The position numbers were made by a program, and so were the translations under genes. Under the pieces are notes generated by a model, which was given only the letters and a program-made list of their open reading frames with translations, searched no databases and was not told where the DNA came from. DNA of 64,000 nt, taken from the NCBI GenBank assembly GCA_964608915.1, contig CAZSQA010000007.1, positions 1-64,000 of the forward strand, given 5' to 3'. Numbering within the stretch: position 1 is the first letter of the stretch; every line of letters begins with the position of its first letter. The stretch is from QWQI01 sp964608915. GTDB lineage: Bacteria > Planctomycetota > Planctomycetia > Isosphaerales > Isosphaeraceae. Below, piece after piece: positions 7,984 to 16,203 of the stretch.

Positions 7984-8970
7984 ATGAAATATCGCAGAGC
8001 GTTCACGCTGATCGAACTCCTGGTCGTCACTGCCATCATCGCCGTGCTGGTTTCGCTGCTGCTCCCGGCAGTCGCGGCGGCCCGAAATGCAGCCCGGCGG
8101 GCGCATTGCATCAATAATCTGATGCAGATCGGCCTGGCCTTGAACAGTTATGAATCGGCCCATAACGCATTCCCGCCCGGCGTGATCGATTCGTCACGGC
8201 CCATCGTGAATCGACCCGAGGGTGAGCATTATGGCTGGATTACCCAGATTCTGCCGTTTCTCGATCAGCCCGCGGCATATGCGCATTTTAATTTTCGTCA
8301 CGGCCTTTATTCGGCCGTGAACGATACGGTGCGGGCACATTCGATTTCGGTTCTGAATTGCCCGGAGGATCCGAACTACGTTGAAGGCGTCAGCAGTTAC
8401 GCGGCGAATTATCATGATCGGGAGGCACCTATTGACATCGACGACAATGGCGTATTTCATCTGAACTCATCGACAAGGCTGGAAGCGATTCAGGATGGAA
8501 CCAGCGAAACGCTCTTCGTCTCCGAGCGTATCCGGACTGGGGACCTTGGCTGGGCGAGCGGCACTTCGGCCACGCTCCGCAACACGGCCTATCCGCCGAA
8601 CGGAGGGCCGCCGACACCAGTCTTCGTGAAATCGACCGGCGTTTTCGCACTGACGGACCCGGAATCGAAATCGCCTGTTACGATCTTTAACATTTCAGCT
8701 TTGCGCGGTTTCATCGCACCCTCGTTCGAAACGACGGGACCAGCCACCGAGCCCGCGGAACACGAATCGACAATCGACACGAAGTCCGAAGCCGGCCAGA
8801 AACGGCTATCGACCTATTGCGGCGGTTATTCGTCGTATCATGCCGGCGGAGCGATAGCATGCATGGGTGATGGTTCCGTCAAATTCATCACATCGACGGT
8901 GAATCCGGTGATTTTCCAGAGGCTGGGGCATCGGGCGGATGGTCAGTTGATCGGTTCGGACAAATACTGA
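7984..8970 (+). CDS. DUF1559 pseudopilin-like protein 4
   Basis: 328 aa, the longest of the four paralogues. Pilin-type N-terminus RRA|FTLIELLVVTAIIAVLVS. It has the conserved NNLMQIGLALNSYESAH, SSYAANYHDREAPIDI and GGYSSYHAGGAIACMGDGSV blocks. An insertion of about 20 residues is present before the C-terminal signature, around residues 235-265 (Pro/Ser/Thr/Glu-rich). It ends the array; no clear terminator follows. Confidence 0.92.
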   Translation: MKYRRAFTLIELLVVTAIIAVLVSLLLPAVAAARNAARRAHCINNLMQIGLALNSYESAHNAFPPGVIDSSRPIVNRPEGEHYGWITQILPFLDQPAAYAHFNFRHGLYSAVNDTVRAHSISVLNCPEDPNYVEGVSSYAANYHDREAPIDIDDNGVFHLNSSTRLEAIQDGTSETLFVSERIRTGDLGWASGTSATLRNTAYPPNGGPPTPVFVKSTGVFALTDPESKSPVTIFNISALRGFIAPSFETTGPATEPAEHESTIDTKSEAGQKRLSTYCGGYSSYHAGGAIACMGDGSVKFITSTVNPVIFQRLGHRADGQLIGSDKY

Positions 8971-9101
8971 TCCGTTCGAGTACAAAAGGGCAGCCGAAAC
9001 GTCGACATGGCACATCTTTCCGAAAACTCCCCTTGATCGGCGGGCGAGATTGTCGAAAACTGGATGGAAGCGTTTCCGACGAAAGTTCGAAGCTGGCGAC
9101 C

Positions 9102-10424
9102 ATGATGCGCGAATTCCATTCCGATATGCCTGAGGACCTGAAGCCGCTCCTGGACCTGTCGTCGCTGGACAAGGAAGTTCGTGAGCCCGGTGGTTCGGAC
9201 AAGGTCGAGTCACGTCTCAAATCGGCGATCGAAAGGTATCCCGAGCATGGCGTACCGCTCGCCGCATGGGCCTGGTTCCAGGCACGGAACGAAGATTACG
9301 TCGGCGCGATCGCATGGCAGACGAAGGCCATCGACAAGGGCCCGGAAGAGTTCCGGCCGATGTGGCGCACACAGCGGGCCGGCTTCCGGTTTCGGATGGG
9401 CGACTGGCAGGCGGGGTTTCGCGAGTTTCGGGACTTGATCGAAACGGATCCCGGCAATCCTGTGCCCCGGTTCGCCCGGTCGTTCGAAATGCGTTCGATG
9501 GGCGACCATGTCAGCGGCGAACTCGACGAAATGTTCGCCATGCACATGGTCGGGCACCTGCAGACACCCCAGCTTTTCGAATTCTTTCGCCAGAACGTGC
9601 CGTTCGCGACTCTGGACCGGCTCAAGGCATCGCTTTTCGTGCTCAGCGACCCGCTCGACGCGACGGCACGTATCCATCGTGGCGAAATGTTCATGTCGCT
9701 GGGTTCGCCCCAGGCCGCGTTTTACGACCTTCACCTGGCCGATGTGCTTCAACCGCGTAATCTCGGCGTGATGGCGAGGCTGGAAGATATCCGGGTGCGG
9801 GGGATCGTGGCCGACTCGCCGCTTTATGAAGTCGCCGAACCGACGACGCCGATTCTGCCTGCCTACGAACGCGTCTTGCGCGATTTCGAAAGATATATCG
9901 ATGCCATACCCGTACCGCCTCATCGAGGCGTACGTCTCGGATGGATCGAAAGGACCATCGGCAGGGCTTCGGAAGAATCGCCTTTCGACCTGAACCAGAC
10001 GAGCCGGAACCTGATGCTGGCGGGCCTGGCGACCGGAATGATCGCGAACTTCGTAGCGCTACTGGGGCTCACGGCAGTGGAAGCGATCGATCGAAATGCA
10101 TTTGCGGCCATCGAAGGCCGTCCGAAGATCGAAGCTTCGGTTACGGCGATCGCAGGCGGCATTCTGGCCGGGCTTTGGGCTCTGGCCAACGTCTTCGGCT
10201 CGACGCTTCTGGCTATGGGGGCGATGCAGATTGTCTGCCGCTGCCGGATTTCCGAGATGAGCTTCGTGTTGACGGCGAAGCGCTGGCAATATCGCCCGTT
10301 TCTGGTCTACGGCTTCATTTTCCTGGCATCGGTCCTCATCATCAGCTCGATGGCGGTCAACGGGTTCGTGACGATCGGATCGCTCTGGCTTTTGGTTCAC
10401 GCGGCCCAATGGTTGCGATTCTGA
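9102..10424 (+). CDS. TPR-like membrane protein, tandem paralogue A
   Basis: 440 aa, unrecognised family. A longer frame from TTG 9033 exists, but alignment with the downstream paralogue supports a start at ATG 9102 or 9105. The N-terminal two thirds is soluble and helical with tetratricopeptide-like repeats (AWAWFQARNEDYVGAIAWQT, then RAGFRFRMGDWQAGFREFRD). The C-terminal third has about four membrane segments (LAGLATGMIANFVALLGL; SVTAIAGGILAGLWALANVF; FLVYGFIFLASVLIISSMAV). Probably a cytoplasmic scaffold anchored in the inner membrane. No catalytic motif seen. Confidence 0.72.
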   Translation: MMREFHSDMPEDLKPLLDLSSLDKEVREPGGSDKVESRLKSAIERYPEHGVPLAAWAWFQARNEDYVGAIAWQTKAIDKGPEEFRPMWRTQRAGFRFRMGDWQAGFREFRDLIETDPGNPVPRFARSFEMRSMGDHVSGELDEMFAMHMVGHLQTPQLFEFFRQNVPFATLDRLKASLFVLSDPLDATARIHRGEMFMSLGSPQAAFYDLHLADVLQPRNLGVMARLEDIRVRGIVADSPLYEVAEPTTPILPAYERVLRDFERYIDAIPVPPHRGVRLGWIERTIGRASEESPFDLNQTSRNLMLAGLATGMIANFVALLGLTAVEAIDRNAFAAIEGRPKIEASVTAIAGGILAGLWALANVFGSTLLAMGAMQIVCRCRISEMSFVLTAKRWQYRPFLVYGFIFLASVLIISSMAVNGFVTIGSLWLLVHAAQWLRF

Positions 10425-10506
10425 TCGATCGATCCCTGAATGGCGGAAGCGGACTGCTCTCAACCGGGCCGCCGCCGATTCGCCCGGGACTCTCACAGGT
10501 GATTGC

Positions 10507-11916
10507 ATGAACGAACGATTCGCGAGTCTGCCGAAGGTATTGGCTGACATCGCCGATCTGAGCCAGGTTCAGGAACGCTTCGAGCGCGAAGGTGGCTCGG
10601 AGGAAGTGAACCGGCAAATCGAACACGCACTCGTCGATTATCCGGATCATGGCGTGGCCCTTGCGGCCCGAGGCTGGACGTTTCTGGCCGGAGGCGATTT
10701 CGCTCAGGCCGTCGATTGGTTCACGCGGGCGATCGAGTCCGATTCTCCGGACGATCTCATCAGCGAATGGCTGAGCTTTCGGGGCGGGTGCAGGTTCAAA
10801 TTGGGCGATTGGAAAAGCGCGCTTGCCGATCAGGTGCGGGCCCGGGATCTCACGCCGGAGAATCCGCGGTCGCATGTCGTTCTGGCGATGACGTTCCGTG
10901 AGATCGGCGACCGGCTCAGCGCCATGCTCTGCTATGTGCTGGCCGGCTACCACGGCGGCGAAATCTCGCACGACGAACTTTTTTCGAAGCTTGTGCTGGA
11001 CCCGGCATTTGCCGATCCTGAGAGACTCGCGGCGTCGCTGCGCGTGCTCGCGCATCCGCTGGACAAGATGTCACGAGTTCGCCGAGCGGAGGCGATGGCC
11101 TCGATCGAACACCCCAGCGCCGCGGTTTATGACCTGAAGCTGGCCGATTCGCTCGCCCCGGGGGATCTTGGGCTGATGGTTCGTATCGAGGATTTTCAGC
11201 TGAACGGAGTGTTCGCCGGAAGGCCGGTTTATGACGTAGCTCCGGTCGAACTGCCGGGCGAATCCACTTTCGCGGGGTTTCTTGCGGATTTCGAACGTCA
11301 TTATCGCACCCGGCTCTTGCCTCGCGAACTTCAGCCGCTTGCATTTCCGGTCGAGCGGCTTTTTGGGCCTTCCCGATTGATCCCGCCGGACAAGCCGCTG
11401 TCCGTACCATTGCATTCGATTCTCGCCGGTTCGGTCGCGACGCTCGTTTTCGCGGCCCCGGCTCTGGCTCTCGCGCTTTCGAACGACGCGATCTCATGGA
11501 ATTCTTCCGCGGCGATTCCGCTCGTGCCTGCCGGTTTTCGATTCGCCGCCCAGGTCGGCTTTATGGTTGCCGGTGCGGTACTGCTGGCCCTGACCTCGAT
11601 CAGTGTCGTTTTCGGGTGTTTCTGGTACGTCGCGGCGCTGCAGCGGGTGCAGGAATCGCTCACCGAAAAATATCCGCGATGTTCGCTTCTCTGGGGGCTG
11701 GCGTGGTTCGCGGGATTCATTTACGGAATGCCGTTTTACCTGGTCTTTCTGTTTCTCTCGCTGACTCTACCGGTTTTCGGCTATGCCCTGGCGCTGCAAT
11801 ACGCTCCTCAATTGACGGGCGTGGCCTCGATTGTCGTGGCCGTGTTGTCCTTCGGGCATCTCTCGGGATTTTCGCAGACCTCACCTTATCATCCCTCGGC
11901 GCAGCGGCGAAATTGA
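10507..11916 (+). CDS. TPR-like membrane protein, tandem paralogue B
   Basis: 469 aa. It aligns along its whole length with the preceding gene: the same repeat region (HGVALAARGWTFLAGGDFAQ, then FRGGCRFKLGDWKSALADQV), the same HPLDKMSRVRRAEAM block and a C-terminal set of about four membrane segments. It lies 82 bases downstream of its paralogue, so co-transcription is likely. Unknown function; the pair may form a heterodimer (inference). The two share layout more than close sequence, so the duplication is not recent. Confidence 0.75.
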   Translation: MNERFASLPKVLADIADLSQVQERFEREGGSEEVNRQIEHALVDYPDHGVALAARGWTFLAGGDFAQAVDWFTRAIESDSPDDLISEWLSFRGGCRFKLGDWKSALADQVRARDLTPENPRSHVVLAMTFREIGDRLSAMLCYVLAGYHGGEISHDELFSKLVLDPAFADPERLAASLRVLAHPLDKMSRVRRAEAMASIEHPSAAVYDLKLADSLAPGDLGLMVRIEDFQLNGVFAGRPVYDVAPVELPGESTFAGFLADFERHYRTRLLPRELQPLAFPVERLFGPSRLIPPDKPLSVPLHSILAGSVATLVFAAPALALALSNDAISWNSSAAIPLVPAGFRFAAQVGFMVAGAVLLALTSISVVFGCFWYVAALQRVQESLTEKYPRCSLLWGLAWFAGFIYGMPFYLVFLFLSLTLPVFGYALALQYAPQLTGVASIVVAVLSFGHLSGFSQTSPYHPSAQRRN

Positions 11917-12025
11917 AATTTGGCCGGTCCTTCGCCCACCGGGCATTTTCATGGCCCGCCCGGCGGCGAAACGGGGCGATTCGTTTTCGTCGATCGCGAA
12001 ACGGCTGAATCGACCGGCCGCAGGT

Positions 12026-12862
12026 TCAGTAGCCGCAGCTCTTCAGGTGATCGAAGCTCTTGCGCAGGCGGTGGATCCGTTCTTCGAGACCTGGTTCGGT
12101 TTCGCCGCCGATGCCTTCCAGTTCGACGGTGTATGCACCTGAATAGCCAACGCTGTCGAGCGTTTCGCGGATCTCCGTGAAATCGACACCGCCGCCTTCG
12201 CCCAGGGCAGGGAAGTACCAGTCTTCGAGCCGGCCGCGATTATCCTTCACGTGCACGTTCACGACGAGCGGGGCGACTTTCTTCAGCTCGCCCATCGGCG
12301 TCATGCCTTCGTTGTAATAGGCGATGTTGCCGGTATCGAAGTTCAGCTTCACGGCCGGGTGGTTCACGTCTTCGAGTGTCTTCAGCATCGCCGCGGCGTT
12401 CTGTGTCGGGCCCTTGTGGGTTTCCAGCGCGAGCGTGATGCCGCAATCGGCGGCGACCTGGCCGATTTTGTGCAGGTTGGCGGCGATCACGGACCATTCT
12501 TCGTCGGTTTTCGGCTGACCGGCACCGGTGACGCAGATCGAAACGCCGAACCACTTCGCCGCGAATCGGAGGCGGTTGCACGTGATCGTAACGCCTTCGT
12601 CCGTAAGGATATTCGCCCCGCCGACGTTGCATCCTGAGACGCCTGCTTCATGTTTCGCCAGATGTTCGACGAACCTTCTGGCCGTGGCGTCGTCGGCCTT
12701 TTCGGTCACGACGACTTCCTCGGGGATGACGAGCCCGCCGAGATTGTGCCCCCTCAGGGCGAGTTCCAGATGCGTCAGCCCGGTTTTCTTCAGATTTTCG
12801 GCCGCGACCCACACGCCCAGAGGTCCGAAGGAGTTCGAAAAGCAGCTCAGGGTATGGCTCAT
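12026..12862 (-). CDS. Sugar phosphate isomerase/epimerase (TIM barrel)
   Basis: 278 aa AP-endonuclease-2-like TIM barrel (xylose isomerase-like superfamily), which usually binds a divalent metal and isomerises or epimerises sugars. The expected metal ligands are in order: Glu in ITLALETHKG (about residue 145), Asp in KLNFDTGNIAYY (about 175), His in VVNVHVKDNRG (about 200) and Glu in AYTVELEGIGG near the end. Length matches the family. There is no signal peptide, so it is cytoplasmic. It points away from the downstream FG-GAP gene's promoter and stands as a single gene. Exact substrate cannot be told. Confidence 0.85.
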   Translation of the reverse strand: MSHTLSCFSNSFGPLGVWVAAENLKKTGLTHLELALRGHNLGGLVIPEEVVVTEKADDATARRFVEHLAKHEAGVSGCNVGGANILTDEGVTITCNRLRFAAKWFGVSICVTGAGQPKTDEEWSVIAANLHKIGQVAADCGITLALETHKGPTQNAAAMLKTLEDVNHPAVKLNFDTGNIAYYNEGMTPMGELKKVAPLVVNVHVKDNRGRLEDWYFPALGEGGGVDFTEIRETLDSVGYSGAYTVELEGIGGETEPGLEERIHRLRKSFDHLKSCGY

Positions 12863-13249
12863 GTCGGGGATTCTCGCAGGCGGGTCGAAGTTGCGGGGTC
12901 TCTGTCTCTCAATGGAAATTATCGATTCCGGCCACGCGGGTCAAGCATCCGCGATGAAGCACAAGGCCGCGTACGAACGTGGCAAGGTGGATCCCCCGAT
13001 GTTCGCGTTCCGAAAGGTATGTGGAATTTGGAGACTTCGCTTGTCTGAGTCCTGGCACGGGCTTCCAGCCGGTGTTCGTGTTCGGAGGAAAACGCGAGAT
13101 TCGAAATGAAATACGGATATCAGGAATTCATGAAAAGGCTGTCCCCTGATTTCTCTTTCGGAAATCGCGAAAACCCCGGAGCTTTCGGCCCCGGGGTCTC
13201 ACGATTCGATTCTCGTCGATTCCCGTTCAGGAATGCGATCGTTGCCGGA
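12863..13249. other. Intergenic region with REP-like palindrome and terminator
   Basis: 387 bases between two minus-strand genes. It contains an imperfect palindrome at 13056-13074 (CACGGGCTTCCAGCCGGTG), resembling short GC-rich extragenic palindromes, and the terminator described separately. No convincing gene was seen; open frames here are short and lack ribosome-binding sites. Confidence 0.6.
13168..13197 (-). terminator. Intrinsic terminator of the FG-GAP gene
   Basis: A 7-bp perfect GC stem (ACCCCGG at 13173-13179 with CCGGGGT at 13191-13197, 11-base loop). Read on the minus strand the stem is followed by TTTCGCG. It lies about 50 bases past the stop of the 832-aa gene. Confidence 0.5.
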
Positions 13250-15748
13250 TCACCACCAGGTGCGGGCCGGGATGGTCGGCACCTTGTGTTTCACCTTGAT
13301 GCCGGGATAGGTGTAATCCCGCATGAAGACGGAACGGTGGCCGTTGATCGGGTTGGCGTGGTTGTCCAGGTTACGGCGGTGGTTCAGCACGGCCTGAACG
13401 TTCGAAGGCGACGCGGTGCCGTTGTACATCCCGGCGCGGAGCTGCCAGTATTTGCCCGGGATGAACTGCTGGTAGGCCTCACGATAGCGAATCGGTTTCC
13501 AGAAATAGTTCGAGAGCGTCTGGGCCGTCGGGATCGTCCTTTCGCCTTCCAGCGGCGGGTTGAACTTGTCCTTGAACCGCACCGACAATGGTGAGGCGGG
13601 AGCCGTCGGGTTCACGGGGTTGACGGGCGTGAAGCCGAAGACGTTGATCGAAGCGGAACCTTGCCAGGTCTGGTTCGAAGTCGTCTGGCCCGTGATCGTC
13701 AGCGTGGACAGGCCATTGGCCGAGAACAGGCTGGACCGCGGCGAGACTTGCACCAGGGCGTCGGGGATGCCGTCGTTGTTGATGTCGGCCGGCACCGAGG
13801 GCTGAATCGTAGCCGTGGGGAAGGAGACGCCGTTGACGACGATCGTGCCCGCGACGATGTCCGTCAGCGGTCTGAAGCTGCCGCCGCCGGGGATCGAAGC
13901 CACCGACAGGACGTAGATACTCAGCGGAGAAGTCGAAGTGCCGTCCACGTCGTAGGGCTGCGGGTTCGTGGGCAGCGTGTCCACGCCGATCTGCGTGATG
14001 ATCACGTTGCTGTCCGGCGTCTGAAGCGGTATGAATGCGCCTTCGATCAGATAGGCAGCTCCACCCTGCGTTCCGCCTGCGGCACCGATGAGAACATCGG
14101 CCAGATTGTCGTTGTCGACCGTGGCCCGAGTCGGCGTACGGGCACGCCACAGGCCGCTGACGCTCGACCCGACACGACGCACCGCAGCAGCGCTCGTGGT
14201 GAAGACTTGCGACTTCAGGTAGGAGTTGGTCTCGGAGCCGACCAGGCTGACCACGCCGTAAAGGCCCGGATTGCCTGGCAGCAGGTAGGCCCGGCCAACG
14301 TTGCTGCCGAAGCCGGGGGCACCCAGCAGGATTTCGCTGTAATTGTCCGTATTCACATAGCCGGTGGCCGAGACCGAATCACCCGTGAAGGCGTTGGCCA
14401 CTTCGCCGATGAACTGGGCGTATTGCAGGCCCGTCGGAGAACTCAGCGAAATCGTCCCGACGAAGCGAGCGGTCGAAGGCGTGCCATAGAAAATGGTGGC
14501 CCGGCCCGCGTTGGTCGGCACGCTGCTGGCCCCGCCGAAGTTGGGCGAGCCGATGAGCATGTCGAAGCGGCCGTCGCCGTTGAAGTCGCCGCCGAATCCG
14601 ACCGAGTTGCCGGTGCGGTCCGAGCCGCCCACGACCACCACGCCGGGGACGTCCGTCGTGCCGACCCGGGCCAGGCTGACGCCGCGCGTCGTGCCGCCGG
14701 AGAGCGTCTGGTTTTTGTTGAGCAGGGCACTCGAGCCGTAAACGATGTGAGCGGTGCCGGAGACGCCCGGCGAACCGACCATGACGTCGGTGATGCCGTC
14801 GTTGTCGATATCCGTGTAGCCCGCCGCGAAGCCGGTCTCGCCGTTCGACTCGGTGCCGACCAGCACGATGCCCTGCAGGCCCGTGCTGCCGGTCTGGCCG
14901 ATCAGCGATACGTTGACAGTCGCCGCTCCGGTCGTGGCCGGATTCGGAATCACCCGGTTCGGGACGACATATACGGCACCGTTGTTGGCCAGGCCGCCCA
15001 GGGTGACACGGTCGGCACCGGCGGAAAGCGCGGGCCGATTTTCCTGGAACACATTACCCGCGGAACTGACGGACGTGCCGAGGTTCCCGGTCTGTGCCGA
15101 GGTGGTCAGGGTCAGAGTCCGAATGCCTAGCGTCGTAAACGCATTTTCGATGTCGACCGTCGACGAACCGAGGGTCAGGAAGTCGGACCTGCCGTATACA
15201 AGATACGCCCGGCCAGCGCCGTTCGATCCGACCGTGTTCGAAGCGTCCAGAGCGCCCGGGTCGCCGACCATGAAGTCCGCCAGGCCGTCGCCGTTGACGT
15301 CGCCGGCCGGAGCCACCGATGTGCCGAACGCCGAAATGCCTGTGCTCGGATTGGCTTGCGTGGGGTTGAAGAACGTGATTCCGCGGATCGGCCCCGTGTC
15401 GATCAACAGGGCGTTGGAATTGATGGCCCGGTCCGCGTTGGTCAGGGTCAGGTAGTCGGCGGGTTGCGAGCCGAATACGAGCTGCATGCGGCCCTGGAAC
15501 GGGTTGGCGACGGCGAAGTCCTGATAACCGTCGCCGTTGACGTCGCCGACGACCGAAACGGTCTCGCCGTAGTCGGATCCGATCAGGCCGCTGCCATTGA
15601 TGGCGACGCCGTACGGTCCTGGAGCGGGCCCGGCCGTCAGCGACAGGTCGATCGCCATCAGGTCGCGGGTTTCCAGTGATTCGGCGGCCGGTCTCCAGGC
15701 ACGCCCCTGAGATTTGCGGACGGTACGTTCGCCACGATTCCTGAGCAT
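13250..15748 (-). CDS. FG-GAP repeat secreted protein with LEPR-XLL-type N-terminus
   Basis: 832 aa. The ATG at 15748 is preferred over 15802 because a strong AGGAGAAGGGAG site precedes it. The N-terminus is basic and contains RPAAESLETRDLM, matching the planctomycete LEPR-XLL pattern found on large exported surface proteins. At least six integrin-alpha-type FG-GAP repeats follow, with Ca-binding-like DxNxDGxxD loops (GDVNGDGYQDFAVANPF, GDVNGDGLADFMVGDPG, GDFNGDGRFDMLIGSPN), predicting a beta-propeller. The C-terminal third is Ser/Thr/Pro-rich and ends in a basic, aromatic tail (KVPTIPARTWW). Likely surface adhesion or matrix role (family-based inference). Confidence 0.85.
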   Translation of the reverse strand: MLRNRGERTVRKSQGRAWRPAAESLETRDLMAIDLSLTAGPAPGPYGVAINGSGLIGSDYGETVSVVGDVNGDGYQDFAVANPFQGRMQLVFGSQPADYLTLTNADRAINSNALLIDTGPIRGITFFNPTQANPSTGISAFGTSVAPAGDVNGDGLADFMVGDPGALDASNTVGSNGAGRAYLVYGRSDFLTLGSSTVDIENAFTTLGIRTLTLTTSAQTGNLGTSVSSAGNVFQENRPALSAGADRVTLGGLANNGAVYVVPNRVIPNPATTGAATVNVSLIGQTGSTGLQGIVLVGTESNGETGFAAGYTDIDNDGITDVMVGSPGVSGTAHIVYGSSALLNKNQTLSGGTTRGVSLARVGTTDVPGVVVVGGSDRTGNSVGFGGDFNGDGRFDMLIGSPNFGGASSVPTNAGRATIFYGTPSTARFVGTISLSSPTGLQYAQFIGEVANAFTGDSVSATGYVNTDNYSEILLGAPGFGSNVGRAYLLPGNPGLYGVVSLVGSETNSYLKSQVFTTSAAAVRRVGSSVSGLWRARTPTRATVDNDNLADVLIGAAGGTQGGAAYLIEGAFIPLQTPDSNVIITQIGVDTLPTNPQPYDVDGTSTSPLSIYVLSVASIPGGGSFRPLTDIVAGTIVVNGVSFPTATIQPSVPADINNDGIPDALVQVSPRSSLFSANGLSTLTITGQTTSNQTWQGSASINVFGFTPVNPVNPTAPASPLSVRFKDKFNPPLEGERTIPTAQTLSNYFWKPIRYREAYQQFIPGKYWQLRAGMYNGTASPSNVQAVLNHRRNLDNHANPINGHRSVFMRDYTYPGIKVKHKVPTIPARTWW

Positions 15749-16203
15749 CGGGAGACTCCCTTCTCCTGACCGCTCGATCGATGGGCCACAGTCGGCCGGC
15801 ATCCACCGGGCAGTCCTGATTCCTTCGGTAGGGGTTTCGGCCGCCGTAGTGAGATCCGCCAGCCTGGCGCAACGATCACAGGGCTCTCGCCGAAACGATT
15901 TAGTTTCTGGATCGACCGGAAATCCGGCCGAACTGTAAGGCTTTCGAAAATCCTGAGAAGTGAACCGGCAGGCGGAATTGATTCAACCGTCACGACCGGA
16001 CTGTCCGATACATCCAGCATAAGCGAACCGTCACGCTCTGACGGAGCCATTGTCTCTGGCGGGCAGAAATGCCTGCAAACCGAACGGATACAACGGCTTG
16101 AGTCAGTAAGTGGGGGTTGCGGATCGCAATCGAGCAGTCACTCCTCATATCAAACCGCCCGCGTGGGGAACCGGCCACGGCAGGCGGATCGAGGTCCAGG
16201 GTC
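15749..16203. other. Divergent promoter region between FG-GAP gene and efflux operon
   Basis: 455 bases separating two divergent genes, so promoters for both must lie here. No -35/-10 pair stands out clearly and no binding-site repeat was recognised. An open frame beginning at 16117 merely extends the efflux gene upstream. Confidence 0.55.

Noticed and set aside
13661..15130. 489-aa plus-strand open frame opposite the FG-GAP gene
   Set aside because: It is a low-complexity Arg/Asp/Ala-rich antisense shadow with no start signal; the minus strand encodes clear FG-GAP repeats.
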